Origin: Ensifer sp. LC163
GTDB taxonomy: Bacteria; Pseudomonadota; Alphaproteobacteria; Rhizobiales; Rhizobiaceae
DNA length: 64,000 bases
Reading direction: 5' to 3'
Assembly (NCBI RefSeq): GCF_001695855.1
Contig: NZ_MBSS01000012.1
Location: 1 to 64,000 of the forward strand
The position numbers were made by a program, and so were the translations under genes. Below, in pieces: positions 44,659 through 54,199 of this stretch. Below the pieces are notes generated by a model. It was not told the origin of the DNA. It ran no database searches and was given only the letters and a program-made list of their open reading frames with translations. How positions within the stretch are numbered: position 1 is the stretch's first letter; every line of letters begins with the position of its first letter.

Positions 44659-46026
44659 TCAGGCAGCAGCCGCCACCACTCTGTTACGACCTTCGTTCTT
44701 AGCCTGGTAGAGCGCCATATCTGCGCGCTTCAACAGAGCTTCCGCCATGTCGCCTTCCAGCTTCATGCCGGCAATACCCATCGACGCGGTGATGACCAGC
44801 GCGCCGTCCGCATGCGGTATGGAAAACGGCTGACTCTCGATGATGTGGCGCAACCGCTCCGCAACGGCAGCCGCCATCTCCGGCGGCGTGTCGGGCATGA
44901 CCACGACGAACTCTTCACCGCCGAAGCGGCAGGCAAGATCGGCGCCGCGCACGGTCGAGCGGATGCGGCTGGCAAACTCGCGCAGCACCTCATCGCCGAC
45001 GTCATGGCCGTAGGTATCGTTAACCTGCTTGAACCGGTCGATGTCGGTCATGCAGATCGACAACGGGCGTCCGCGCGCTGCGGCGCGATCCATCAGCAGC
45101 TTCAGGTGATTGTCGAGGTAGCGGCGATTGTGCAGGCCTGTGAGGCCATCTGTGACCGCCAACTCGATCGTCTGCTGCACGCTCTTCCTCAGCATGTCGT
45201 TGCAGTGCTTACGCCTGATCTGCGTCAACGAGCGGGCAACAAGCTCATTAGGATCGACCGGCCGGATGATATAGTCGGTAACGCCCAGATCGAGGGCGCG
45301 CACGATCATCTCGTCATTGCCCTGCTCGGTGATCAGCAGGATCGGAATGAAGCGCGTGCGCTCCAGCGACCGCAGCTGCGAGCAAAGCCGCAACGGATCG
45401 TAGTCGTCGAAATTGGCGTTGACGATGACGAGATCGAAATTGTTCTCGGCCGCTTCGAACAGCGCCGCCTGCGGGTCGGAGATAACAGAGACATCGGCAA
45501 TCGGCTTGAGCGTGCGCTGCAGCCGCTCCTGGGAGGAGCCGCGGCCATCGACCAAGAGGACGTTGCCCGGCTCGTCCGGACGATCCTGGCGGGCCAGTTC
45601 CTGAAGGCCGATGGTCTGCGCCGTCTGGGCACGCAGCCGCAACTCGTCGCTGACATTCTTCAAGCGCACGAGGCTTTTCACCCGCGACATCAACTGCAGA
45701 TCGTTGACCGGTTTTGTCAGGAAATCGTCGGCACCGGCCTTCAATCCGCGGACCCGGTCGGAAGGCTGGTCAAGTGCGGTCACCATGACCACGGGAATAT
45801 GTGCGGTGCGGGGATTGGCCTTCAGCCGCTCGCAGACCTCGAAGCCGTCGATGCCGGGCATCATGATGTCGAGAAGCACCAGGTCGACCGGCGTCGTCTC
45901 ACAGAGCGACAGGGCCGTATGGCCATCGCCCGCAGTCAGCACATCGAAATACTCGGCGAGCAGACGCGCTTCGAGAAGCTTAACGTTGGCAGGCACGTCA
46001 TCGACAACAAGAATGCGCGCAGTCAT
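44659..46026 (-). CDS. pleD: Response regulator diguanylate cyclase PleD
   Basis: PleD makes cyclic di-GMP at the cell pole and controls the motile-to-sessile transition. The 455-residue protein has receiver 1 with phospho-acceptor Asp53 (LVLLDIMMPGIDGFE), a second adaptor receiver (about 155-275) and a GGDEF domain. The active site is GGEEF (residues 369-373), and RGAD five residues before it fits the allosteric inhibition site RxxD. ELAVTDGLTGLHNRRYLD starts the cyclase domain. It follows divK by 17 bases, the conserved alphaproteobacterial divK-pleD operon. Confidence 0.97.
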   Translation of the reverse strand: MTARILVVDDVPANVKLLEARLLAEYFDVLTAGDGHTALSLCETTPVDLVLLDIMMPGIDGFEVCERLKANPRTAHIPVVMVTALDQPSDRVRGLKAGADDFLTKPVNDLQLMSRVKSLVRLKNVSDELRLRAQTAQTIGLQELARQDRPDEPGNVLLVDGRGSSQERLQRTLKPIADVSVISDPQAALFEAAENNFDLVIVNANFDDYDPLRLCSQLRSLERTRFIPILLITEQGNDEMIVRALDLGVTDYIIRPVDPNELVARSLTQIRRKHCNDMLRKSVQQTIELAVTDGLTGLHNRRYLDNHLKLLMDRAAARGRPLSICMTDIDRFKQVNDTYGHDVGDEVLREFASRIRSTVRGADLACRFGGEEFVVVMPDTPPEMAAAVAERLRHIIESQPFSIPHADGALVITASMGIAGMKLEGDMAEALLKRADMALYQAKNEGRNRVVAAAA

Positions 46027-46043
46027 ATCAATTTTCCCGCCGT

Positions 46044-46415
46044 TCAGGCATCGCCAAGGTAGGTTTTGATCGTCTCAATGAACTTTGGCACAGAAATCGG
46101 TTTTGAAACATAGGCTTCGCATCCACCCTGGCGGATGCGTTCCTCGTCGCCCTTCATCGCGAAAGCGGTCACCGCAATGACCGGGATGACGTGTAATTCA
46201 TCGTCTTCCTTCAGCCACTTCGTGACCTCGAGCCCGGAAACCTCCGGCAGCTGAATGTCCATCAAAATGAGATCGGGACGATACTTGCGCGCCAGCTCCA
46301 GCGCCTCCATACCGTTGCGCGTCTGGATCGTCGCGTAGCCGGAAGCCTCAATCAGGTCTCGGAAGAGCTTCATGTTCAGCTCGTTATCCTCAACAATCAT
46401 TACCTGTTTGGGCAT
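46044..46415 (-). CDS. divK: Single-domain response regulator DivK
   Basis: DivK is the essential polar phospho-switch that, through DivJ, PleC and DivL, controls CtrA activity in alphaproteobacteria. The 123-residue single receiver starts [20 protein letters not shown], with acidic pocket residues ED, phospho-acceptor Asp53 in [27 protein letters not shown] and the lysine in YVSKPISVP. No output domain is present. I chose ATG 46415 over an upstream Met. It is first in the divK-pleD operon and divergent from the DUF3572 gene. Confidence 0.97.
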   Translation of the reverse strand: MPKQVMIVEDNELNMKLFRDLIEASGYATIQTRNGMEALELARKYRPDLILMDIQLPEVSGLEVTKWLKEDDELHVIPVIAVTAFAMKGDEERIRQGGCEAYVSKPISVPKFIETIKTYLGDA

Positions 46416-46571
46416 GTCGATCCCTTGCTGTCCGTCGTCTTCTTGCAAGTCTTCTCAAGACATCTAAGTTGCAAAGCCAACGACTCGACCCATTTCCTCG
46501 AGTTCAACGATAATCCTATTTGGTTGAAAAATAGGTAATTCCGGGCGTAAAAACAGTAGGAGGCCAAGACA

Positions 46572-46844
46572 TTGAAGAGCGCCGACGAAATCGCCATCGA
46601 CATTCTTTCCTGGCTTGCCGGCGAGCCGGACCTGCTGTCCCGATTTCTGGCGCTGACGGGGACGGATCCGTCCTCCCTGCGCAATGCGATCGGCGAGCCG
46701 GGCTTCATGGGCGGGCTCGTCGCCTTTCTCATGGACCACGAACCGACGCTGATAGCTTTCTGCGAGGCGACCGGGACGCCCCCCCAGGATGTCGTGCGCG
46801 CGCACGAGAAGCTTTCCGGCGCCGCCGACCTGCAGGACAGCTGA
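46572..46844 (+). CDS. DUF3572 family protein
   Basis: This 90-residue, predominantly helical cytosolic protein has the DUF3572 pattern SADEIAIDILSWLAGEPDLL...FLALTGTDPSSLR and ends with GFMGGLVAFLMDHEPTLIAF. Function unknown. It starts with TTG 46572, with GGAGG nine bases or so upstream; no in-frame ATG gives the conserved start. It is divergent from divK, with a CCTATTT/AAATAGG dyad (46515-46535) in the gap, and two bases before the HAD-like gene. Confidence 0.82.
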   Translation: MKSADEIAIDILSWLAGEPDLLSRFLALTGTDPSSLRNAIGEPGFMGGLVAFLMDHEPTLIAFCEATGTPPQDVVRAHEKLSGAADLQDS

Positions 46845-46846
46845 AC

Positions 46847-47488
46847 TTGAACAATACTGTCCGCGACGATGAAATCCGCCTCAGCAACCGTCCGCTGATC
46901 GTCAGCGACGTCGACGAAGTCGTGCTCGAATTCCTGGGCCCCTTCCGGGCCTTTCTCGAAAGCCGCGACCATGTCCTCCTGCCGCGCTCCTTCCGGCTGA
47001 CCGGCAACATCATCCATCGCGCAACGGAACAGCCGGCGACCGAGGCCGACGTCAAAGACATGCTCGACGCTTTCTACGCCGCGCAGGATCGCTGGCAAAC
47101 GCCGGCTGTCGGCGTTGTCGAGGCTCTTCACGAACTGTCCGCTCTGGCAGACATCGTCTTCCTGACGGCCATGCCGCCACGGCATGCGGCCGCGCGTCGC
47201 GCTCTGCTCGACCGGCTCGATCTTCCCTATCCGCTGCTCGCTTCCGAGGACCCCAAAGGGCCTATCGTTCAACGCCTGCATGCCGGACGGGCACTTCCCG
47301 TTGTTTTCATCGACGACATCGCGCGCAACCTGCAATCGGTGCAGGCGCACGCGCCGTCCTGCCTGCTGATCAATCTGATGGCGAACGCCGAGTTTCGCGC
47401 GCTCGCGCCTGCGCCGGATGGGTGTGTTCACATTGCCGCCGACTGGACCGATGCCGCCAGCGCCATTCGCGCGCATTTCCAACGGTAG
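46847..47488 (+). CDS. HAD-superfamily-like protein, unknown substrate
   Basis: The 213-residue protein carries HAD-type motifs: VSDVDEVV with Asp21/Asp23 (motif I, nucleophile and acid), VFLTAMP near residue 104 (motif II Thr), a basic loop, and VFIDDIARNL near 150 (motif IV). It is therefore probably a phosphatase or related hydrolase, but I cannot name it. It starts with TTG 46847, two bases after the DUF3572 stop, so both genes are coupled and both use TTG. It is followed by a 160-base gap containing the dinB SOS box. Confidence 0.7.
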   Translation: MNNTVRDDEIRLSNRPLIVSDVDEVVLEFLGPFRAFLESRDHVLLPRSFRLTGNIIHRATEQPATEADVKDMLDAFYAAQDRWQTPAVGVVEALHELSALADIVFLTAMPPRHAAARRALLDRLDLPYPLLASEDPKGPIVQRLHAGRALPVVFIDDIARNLQSVQAHAPSCLLINLMANAEFRALAPAPDGCVHIAADWTDAASAIRAHFQR

Positions 47489-47630
47489 CACCGCCCGATC
47501 CGACGGGGCGAGAGCCGCGCGGAGTAGCTCAAAATCCGACCTGCGGTTTGGCGTCGGCAATCTGACGTGCAAGGCAATTTCCAACGCAGCCTCCCTTGAG
47601 ACTCGCTAGCGTAGAGCGTAAAGTCGCGAT

Positions 47631-47645
47631 GTTCAACATTTGTTC
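47631..47645 (+). promoter_or_regulatory. SOS (LexA) box of dinB
   Basis: GTTC-AACATTT-GTTC is a perfect match to the alphaproteobacterial LexA operator GTTC-N7-GTTC. It ends 5 bases before the dinB ATG at 47651. A TAGCGT/GTAAAG-like promoter region lies just upstream. Confidence 0.85.
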
Positions 47646-47650
47646 CAGAT

Positions 47651-48943
47651 ATGCTCGACAGTGGTTCCCAAACTCCAAGCTTCTGCCGTGATTGCCTTAG
47701 GGAACAGACCGCGACGGCGCGACGCTGCCTTGGCTGCGGCAGTCCGCGCCTCCTGCGTCATGCCGAGCTTTACGATCTGACCCTCGCCCATATCGATTGC
47801 GACGCGTTTTATGCTTCCGTCGAGAAGCGGGACAATCCGGAGCTTGCCGACAAGCCGGTGATTATCGGCGGCGGCAAGCGCGGCGTCGTTTCGACAGCAT
47901 GCTACATCGCCCGCATCCACGGCGTACGCTCGGCCATGCCGATGTTCAAGGCGCTCGAAGCCTGCCCGCAAGCGGTCGTCATCAAGCCCAATATGGAAAA
48001 ATACGTGCACGTCGGCCGCGAAGTTCGCGCGCTGATGCAGGAGTTGACACCGCTGGTGCAACCTCTCTCGATCGACGAAGCCTTCCTGGAACTGAACGGT
48101 ACCCAGCGGCTGCACCACGATCCCCCTGCCCGCACGCTCGCCCGCTTTGCCCGCCGCGTCGAACAGGAGATCGGCATCACGGTCTCCGTCGGGCTTTCCT
48201 ACTGCAAGTTCCTGGCCAAGGTCGCATCAGACCTGCAGAAGCCTCGCGGCTTCTCGGTGATCGGCCAGGCCGAGGCGCTCGAATTCCTAAGAGAAAGGCC
48301 GGTGACCTTGATCTGGGGCGTCGGCAAGGCGTTCGCGGCCACGCTGGAGCGCGACGGCATTCGCACGATCGGCCAGCTTCAGACGATGGAGGAAGCCGAC
48401 CTCATGCGCCGCTACGGCACCATGGGCCAGAGGCTCTACCGCCTGTCGCGTGGCCTCGACGAGAGAACCGTCGAAATCGACGGCGAGGCGAAGAGCGTGT
48501 CGTCCGAGACGACGTTCAACGACGATCTCGCCCGCTACGACGATCTCGTCACACATCTGCGCCGGCTGAGCGAACAGGTCGCGCACCGCCTGCGCAAATC
48601 CGAACTCGCCGGCCAGACGGTGGTTTTGAAGCTGAAGACTGCCGACTTCAAGATCAGGACCCGCAACCGCCGCCTCGACAGCCCAACGCGGCTCGCCGAC
48701 CGGATCTTCCGCGCAGGACTGCAGCTGCTTGAGAAGGAAGTCGACGGCACGAAATATCGACTGATCGGCATCGGCGTCAGCGATCTTTCCAGCCCCGATC
48801 TCGCCGATCCCCCTGATCTTGTCGACCCAGCAGCGACCCGTCGCGCTGCTGCCGAAGATGCCATCAACAAGCTGCGCGACAAGTTCGGCAAGGCAAGCGT
48901 CGAAACCGGCTACACTTTCGGCAGCCGCAAGCGCGATCACTAA
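47651..48943 (+). CDS. dinB: DNA polymerase IV (translesion) with N-terminal Cys4 motif
   Basis: This Y-family polymerase copies past DNA lesions. Of 430 residues, the first 40 carry CRDC (Cys12/Cys15) and CLGC (Cys26/Cys29), a probable zinc ribbon absent from E. coli DinB. The catalytic core follows: [63 protein letters not shown], a helix-hairpin-helix ([17 protein letters not shown]) and the little-finger domain. ATG 47651 is the only good start, although it nearly abuts the SOS box. LexA control is predicted from that box. Confidence 0.95.
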   Translation: MLDSGSQTPSFCRDCLREQTATARRCLGCGSPRLLRHAELYDLTLAHIDCDAFYASVEKRDNPELADKPVIIGGGKRGVVSTACYIARIHGVRSAMPMFKALEACPQAVVIKPNMEKYVHVGREVRALMQELTPLVQPLSIDEAFLELNGTQRLHHDPPARTLARFARRVEQEIGITVSVGLSYCKFLAKVASDLQKPRGFSVIGQAEALEFLRERPVTLIWGVGKAFAATLERDGIRTIGQLQTMEEADLMRRYGTMGQRLYRLSRGLDERTVEIDGEAKSVSSETTFNDDLARYDDLVTHLRRLSEQVAHRLRKSELAGQTVVLKLKTADFKIRTRNRRLDSPTRLADRIFRAGLQLLEKEVDGTKYRLIGIGVSDLSSPDLADPPDLVDPAATRRAAAEDAINKLRDKFGKASVETGYTFGSRKRDH

Positions 48944-49048
48944 AGCGCGTCGCGATCTTTCAGATTCGCTCGCTGCGCTTTTAAGCTCTTGTCTTTGCGC
49001 ATGTCGTCATCGCAAAACCGTTAACCACTTTTGCGCGACATGCTTTGG
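48943..49048. repeat. RIME-like rhizobial intergenic element
   Basis: The stretch begins at the dinB stop with AAGCGCGTCGCGATCTTT and contains GCATGTCG-TCAT-CGCAAAA opposite TTTTGCG-CGACATGC (48999-49043), a long hairpin with one bulge. From memory this matches the RIME1 family scattered between genes in rhizobia. It separates dinB from the transpeptidase gene and may act as the dinB mRNA 3' end. Confidence 0.7.
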
Positions 49049-49152
49049 CGCGTTATCGGCAGCGGCTTGACGTTTCCTCGGTCCGATCCGGACGAATTCT
49101 TTAAAGATTACAGTCTAGTCTCGTCGGCCAGTTTACGTGTTGGGATGAGTGT

Positions 49153-50391
49153 ATGGTATCGCGTTTCGCTCTCACGGCCAGCGTCGTCGTCTTGCTGTTT
49201 TCGCCCTCAGCCGGTTTTGCCGGCAGCAGCGCACCGCTGCAGATCATCGTCTCAAAGGACCAGCAATCCCTCGTCGTCTATGACGGCGACGCGGTGATCG
49301 CAACGTCGGCGGTCTCCACCGGCAAGGCCGGTCATTCGACACCGACGGGCATCTTCTCGATCCTCGAAAAGCGGCGTCATCACAAATCCAACATCTATTC
49401 GAATGCGCCGATGCCGTTCATGCAGCGGCTGACCTGGTCCGGCATCGCGCTGCACGGGTCCAATCATGTGCCGGCCTACCCCGCCTCGCACGGATGTGTG
49501 CGCCTGCCGAGCAAGTTCGCCGCCAGTCTCTTCAAGATGACGTCGCGCGGCATGCATGTCCTGATAACGGACCGGCAGGTCAGCCCCACCGAAGTGTCGA
49601 GCGCCATGCTCTTTCAGCGCGAGCCGGCGCCAGGCGAGAACCCCGCGCCACTGTCGGATGTTCCGCTTCGTCCGGCGATCAGCCAGGCCGAGAACGTGCC
49701 GGTCGAAGTGGCGATGACAGAGGCCTCGACCGCGACGGCCGCCATCGTCGCAGAAGACCGCGAGCCGATCCGCATGCTGATCACCAGACGCGGCGAACGT
49801 GATATCAGGCGTGAAGTACAGTCCGCGCTGAACCAACTCGGCTATGTCGCCGGCGTGCCGGACGGCCACATCGGCCCGGACACAATCGCCGCCATCAACG
49901 CGTTCCAGACCGCCGAGGGATCGACCGTCGACGGCAAGCTGACGCCGGAACTAACCGACGCCATTTTCAAGAAGGCGGGCCGCGACACTCTCACCAATGG
50001 GGTGATCCTTGTCCGCCAGGGTTTCAAGGCGATTTTCGAGGCAGGCATCACAATCGACAGGCCGGAGCAGGCGCTCGGTACCCATTTCCTGCAATTTCAG
50101 GAGATTGACAGCGAAAAGACGGAAGGAAAATGGTTCGGCGTTTCGCTCGAAAACCATTTGCCGTCATCGGCGAAAAAGCGCCTCAGCATCACCACCGACG
50201 CCGACCCATCCGCCTTCAACGCCGTGCAGCGCACGCTTGGCCGCCTGACGGTCCCCGACGATGTCCGCAAGCGGATTGGCGGCCTGCTTGCCGACGGCTC
50301 GTCGCTGTCGATTTCCGATATGGAAAGCGGACTTGAAACCGGCGACGGTACCGATTTCATCACCATCACCCGCGCATCACCACGGGGCTGA
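49153..50391 (+). CDS. L,D-transpeptidase with peptidoglycan-binding domain
   Basis: This periplasmic YkuD-type enzyme would form 3-3 peptidoglycan crosslinks or attach proteins to the wall. The 412-residue protein starts with a signal peptide (MVSRFALTASVVVLLFSPSA..., cleavage near GFAG). The catalytic domain (about 30-140) has ALHGSNHVPAYPASHGCVRL with the nucleophilic Cys. A linker follows, then a peptidoglycan-binding repeat (about 218-275: VQSALNQLGYVAGVPDGHIG) and a C-terminal region I do not recognise. It is transcribed alone, convergent with dnaE. Confidence 0.92.
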   Translation: MVSRFALTASVVVLLFSPSAGFAGSSAPLQIIVSKDQQSLVVYDGDAVIATSAVSTGKAGHSTPTGIFSILEKRRHHKSNIYSNAPMPFMQRLTWSGIALHGSNHVPAYPASHGCVRLPSKFAASLFKMTSRGMHVLITDRQVSPTEVSSAMLFQREPAPGENPAPLSDVPLRPAISQAENVPVEVAMTEASTATAAIVAEDREPIRMLITRRGERDIRREVQSALNQLGYVAGVPDGHIGPDTIAAINAFQTAEGSTVDGKLTPELTDAIFKKAGRDTLTNGVILVRQGFKAIFEAGITIDRPEQALGTHFLQFQEIDSEKTEGKWFGVSLENHLPSSAKKRLSITTDADPSAFNAVQRTLGRLTVPDDVRKRIGGLLADGSSLSISDMESGLETGDGTDFITITRASPRG

Positions 50392-50419
50392 CGCCAGTTC
50401 AAGCAATCATGCGGCGCGG

Positions 50420-53400
50420 TCAGACGAGTTCGACGTCGACCACACCCGGGGCCGAACGAAGTGCTGCGGCGATCTCCGGCGAAATCCGGAACTTCTCGCT
50501 GAGCTCGACCTCGATCTCGCGCTGACCGTTGTCCTTGATGACGATGAAGGAGACGAGGCCCTCACCCCGCGCATTCAAATGTGCGGCGATGGACTTCAGC
50601 GGCCCGGCATCGCGCACATAGACGCGCAGCGCCTTCTGCATCTGCAGCGATTCTTCCTCAAGCGAGCGCAGGGTCTGGATGCGAAGGCCGATACCTTCCG
50701 GGCGTTCCTCCGCCTGCACGGTCATCACCAGCGATTTGCCGGGCTCGAGCAGGTCACGATACTGGTGCAGCATCTCAGAAAACAGCACGGCCTCGAACTG
50801 GCCGGATGAATCGGAGAAGGCGATGATGCCCATCTTGTTGCCGGTTCGGGTCTTGCGCTCCTGCTTGGAGGTAACGGTGCCGGCGAGGCGGCCCGCCGTT
50901 GCCCCCTTCTTCACCGCACCGGCGAAATCGCCGAAGGTCTGGACGCGCATCTTGGCGAGCAGCGGATTGTAGGTATCGAGTGGGTGGGCCGAGAGATAGA
51001 AGCCCAGCACCTGGAATTCGCGGTGCAGCTTTTCCGAGGCGAGCCAAGGCGTGTAGGTGGGAAGCGCGATCCGTTCCGGTCCGGTCGCTGCCCCTGCCCC
51101 GAACATATCGCTCTGTCCGCTTGTCTTGTTTTCCTGCGCGCGCTGGGCAAAGCCGAGGATGCGATCGAGACCGCCGACCAGTTCGGCCCGATCGTAGCCG
51201 AAGCAATCGAAGGCGCCGGCGGCGATCAAGCTTTCGAACACACGCCGGTTGAGCAGCTTCGGATCGATCCTCAGGCAGAAATCCTCAAGGCTTGCAAACT
51301 CGCGGTCGCCGCGAACGGCAACGATGTGCTCGACCGCCGATTCGCCGACGCCCTTGATGGCCGCCAATGAATAATAGATGCGCTTGTCGCCGGTCTGGAA
51401 GTGCCGGAAGGACGACTGGACCGATGGCGCGATCACCTGGATCCTCAAGCGCCCAGCATCCTGACGGAAGTCGTTGACCTTTTCCGTGTTGGCCATGTCG
51501 AGCGTCATCGACGCCGCCAGGAACTCGACCGGATAGTGCGCCTTCATATAGGCCGTCTGGTAGGAGACGATGGCGTAGGCAGCAGCGTGCGACTTGTTGA
51601 AGCCGTAGTTGGCGAACTTGGCAAGAAGATCGAAGATCAGGTCCGCCTGCGGCTTCGACACCTCGTTCTTGACCGCGCCGTCGACGAAACGGGCGCGCTG
51701 CTTGTCCATCTCCTCCTTGATCTTCTTACCCATGGCGCGACGCAGAAGGTCGGCTTCGCCGAGCGAGTAGCCCGAAAGAACCTGGGCGATCTGCATCACC
51801 TGTTCCTGGTAGACGATAACACCCTGGGTTTCCTTGAGCAGATGGTCGATCTTGGGATGGATCGATTCGATCTCTTCTTCGCCGTGCTTGCGGGCGTTGT
51901 AGACCGGGATGTTTTCCATCGGGCCCGGGCGATAAAGCGCCACCAGCGCGATGATGTCCTCGATGCAGTCGGGCCGCATGCCGATCAGTGCCTTGCGCAT
52001 GCCGGCACTTTCCACCTGGAACACGCCGACCGTTTCGCCCCGCGACAGCATCTCGTAGGTCTTCTCGTCGTCGAGCGGAATGCTGGCGAGATCGACCTCG
52101 ATGCCGCGCGTCTTGACGAAATCGACGGCCACCTTCAGCACCGTCAACGTCTTCAGGCCGAGGAAGTCGAACTTCACCAGGCCAGCCTGCTCGACCCACT
52201 TCATGTTGAACTGGGTCACCGGCATGTCGGAGCGCGGGTCTCGGTACATCGGCACCAGCTTCGACAGCGGCCGATCGCCGATCACGATACCGGCGGCGTG
52301 GGTCGAGGCGTGGCGATAGAGGCCTTCGATCTTCTGCGCGATATCAAGAAGACGGGCGACGACCGGCTCCTTTTCCGCCTCCTCCTGCAGGCGCGGTTCT
52401 TCCTCGATCGCCTTCGACAGTGGCGTCGGGTTGGCCGGGTTGTTGGGTACGAGTTTGCAGATCTTGTCGACCTGGCCGTAGGGCATCTCAAGCACGCGGC
52501 CGACGTCGCGCAGCGCCGCGCGCGCCTGCAGCGAACCGAAGGTGATGATCTGGGCGACCTGCTCGCGGCCGTATTTCGCCTGGACGTAACGAATGACTTC
52601 TTCGCGCCGGTCCTGGCAGAAGTCGATATCGAAGTCGGGCATCGACACGCGTTCAGGATTGAGGAAGCGTTCGAACAGCAGCGAGAACCGCATCGGATCG
52701 ACGTCGGTGATCGTCAGCGCATAGGCGACGAGCGAACCTGCGCCGGAACCGCGGCCCGGGCCGACGGGAATGTCGTGCTGCTTGGCCCATTTGATGAAGT
52801 CGGCAACGATCAGGAAGTAGCCGGGGAACTTCATGCGCTCGATGACACTGAGTTCGAACGCCAACCGTTCGCGGTACTCTTCCTCGGTATAGCCGGGGGC
52901 CATGCCAAGCTTGCGCAAACGATCGTCGAGCCCCTCTTCCGCCTGTCGGCGCAGTTCGCTGGACTCGGCGCGCTCGGCCTCCTCCGGATCGTCGGAGGCG
53001 CCGGTGAAGCGCGGCAGAATGGGCCCGCGCGTCTTCAGCATGAACGAGCAGCGCCGCGCGATCTCGATGGTGTTTTCAAGCGCTTCGGGCAGATCGGCGA
53101 AAAGCGCCGCCATCTCCTTCCGGCTCTTGAGGTAATGATCCGGCGTCAAGCGGAAGCGGCTGTCGTCGGAAACCATGGCGTTATGGGCAACAGCCATCAA
53201 CGCGTCGTGCGCTTCGTAGTCGGATGGCGAGGGAAAGAACGCCTCGTTCGTCGCCACCAGCGGCACATCGAACTTGTACGCCAGGTCGATCATCCGGCTT
53301 TCATGCCGGCGGTCGAAGTTGCCATGCCGCTGCAGCTCGATATAGAGCCGATCGCCGAAGAGATCCTTCAAGGCCTCAAGACGCGCCTCGGCCAGGGCCG

Positions 53401-53917
53401 TCGAGCCGGACTTCACCGCCATGTCGATCGGGCCGCCGCCGGCACCTGAAAGCGCGATCAACCCATCGGTACCAGCCTCTGCAAGCCACGACCGCGTGAT
53501 CCTCGTGACCTGACTGCCTTCCCCGCCGAGATAGGCGCGGCTCACCAGATCGACCAATCGCGTGTAGCCGTCGTCGGTCGCTGCGATCAGGACGATGGCC
53601 GGCAGCTTGGCAAGCTGCTGGGCGTGGCCGCGACGATCACTGTCGACCTCGTCTTCCATGTCGATCGACAGTTGACAACCGGTAAGAGGCTGCAAGCCGT
53701 CTTCGGCCGCCTTCTGGGAGAATTCGAGAGCCGCGAAAAGATTGTTGGTGTCGGCGATGCCGATCGCCGGCTGGGCGTCAGCTACAGCCTTGCCGATCAC
53801 CTTCTTCAGAGGCAGTGCCCCTTCGAGCAACGAAAAAGCCGAGTGAACACGCAGATGCACGAACTGCGGATCCGCAGCCGTCTGATCGTTCCGTTCCACG
53901 CTGCCTTGATCCGCCAT
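50420..53917 (-). CDS. dnaE: DNA polymerase III alpha subunit
   Basis: This is the catalytic subunit of the replicative polymerase. Its 1165 residues match replicative DnaE. An N-terminal PHP domain (FVHLRVHSAFSLLEGA, residues 19-34) precedes the palm domain with GPGRGSGAGSLVAYAL and catalytic aspartates in PDFDIDF (427-433) plus a later aspartate in the VKFDFLGLKTL region. Fingers, a helix-hairpin-helix (AIKGVGESAVEHI), a beta-clamp-binding stretch near QSDMFG and an OB fold (about 1000-1080) follow. It is the long replicative form, not the mutagenic DnaE2. The SOS-controlled small gene lies just upstream. Confidence 0.97.
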   Translation of the reverse strand: MADQGSVERNDQTAADPQFVHLRVHSAFSLLEGALPLKKVIGKAVADAQPAIGIADTNNLFAALEFSQKAAEDGLQPLTGCQLSIDMEDEVDSDRRGHAQQLAKLPAIVLIAATDDGYTRLVDLVSRAYLGGEGSQVTRITRSWLAEAGTDGLIALSGAGGGPIDMAVKSGSTALAEARLEALKDLFGDRLYIELQRHGNFDRRHESRMIDLAYKFDVPLVATNEAFFPSPSDYEAHDALMAVAHNAMVSDDSRFRLTPDHYLKSRKEMAALFADLPEALENTIEIARRCSFMLKTRGPILPRFTGASDDPEEAERAESSELRRQAEEGLDDRLRKLGMAPGYTEEEYRERLAFELSVIERMKFPGYFLIVADFIKWAKQHDIPVGPGRGSGAGSLVAYALTITDVDPMRFSLLFERFLNPERVSMPDFDIDFCQDRREEVIRYVQAKYGREQVAQIITFGSLQARAALRDVGRVLEMPYGQVDKICKLVPNNPANPTPLSKAIEEEPRLQEEAEKEPVVARLLDIAQKIEGLYRHASTHAAGIVIGDRPLSKLVPMYRDPRSDMPVTQFNMKWVEQAGLVKFDFLGLKTLTVLKVAVDFVKTRGIEVDLASIPLDDEKTYEMLSRGETVGVFQVESAGMRKALIGMRPDCIEDIIALVALYRPGPMENIPVYNARKHGEEEIESIHPKIDHLLKETQGVIVYQEQVMQIAQVLSGYSLGEADLLRRAMGKKIKEEMDKQRARFVDGAVKNEVSKPQADLIFDLLAKFANYGFNKSHAAAYAIVSYQTAYMKAHYPVEFLAASMTLDMANTEKVNDFRQDAGRLRIQVIAPSVQSSFRHFQTGDKRIYYSLAAIKGVGESAVEHIVAVRGDREFASLEDFCLRIDPKLLNRRVFESLIAAGAFDCFGYDRAELVGGLDRILGFAQRAQENKTSGQSDMFGAGAATGPERIALPTYTPWLASEKLHREFQVLGFYLSAHPLDTYNPLLAKMRVQTFGDFAGAVKKGATAGRLAGTVTSKQERKTRTGNKMGIIAFSDSSGQFEAVLFSEMLHQYRDLLEPGKSLVMTVQAEERPEGIGLRIQTLRSLEEESLQMQKALRVYVRDAGPLKSIAAHLNARGEGLVSFIVIKDNGQREIEVELSEKFRISPEIAAALRSAPGVVDVELV

Positions 53918-54079
53918 TTCGACACCCTGATTCCTGCCAGTGTGTCAGGATATCCCGCTTATCACCCGCCATGTCCAGTTTTGCATCGTGGGCCGGCGTT
54001 CTTTTCAACGGTGCGCTGCCGGGATGGTATCGAGCGACCCCGAATCGGGATCGCGCCGCTTCGAAAATAGGCCCTCAGA

Positions 54080-54166
54080 TCAAAGCCCGAGAGCGATGAA
54101 GGCAACGCTGGCGACGAACAGGCCCATCGATGTGAAGGCGGCGAGGTCACGAACAAAATCAGTCAT
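54080..54166 (-). CDS. 28-residue single-pass membrane protein under an SOS box
   Basis: The open frame from ATG 54166 to TGA 54080 encodes MTDFVRDLAAFTSMGLFVAS followed by VAFIALGL. Residues 9-28 are a continuous hydrophobic helix, with a short charged N-terminus. AAGGAG is seven bases before the ATG, an almost ideal ribosome binding site. A perfect GTTC-N7-GTTC lies 34-48 bases upstream in the promoter. Size, topology and LexA control recall Caulobacter SidA, a 29-residue SOS-induced division inhibitor, but I cannot show homology. A TisB-like membrane peptide is an alternative. It lies between dnaE and a divergent exported-protein gene. Confidence 0.7.
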   Translation of the reverse strand: MTDFVRDLAAFTSMGLFVASVAFIALGL

Positions 54167-54199
54167 AACATGGCTCCTTTTCCGTTATGTTTTTACTTT

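Noticed and set aside
51401-53449. 682-codon open frame opposite dnaE
   Set aside because: Shadow of dnaE codon bias; composition is rich in Arg, His and Asp without any family motif.
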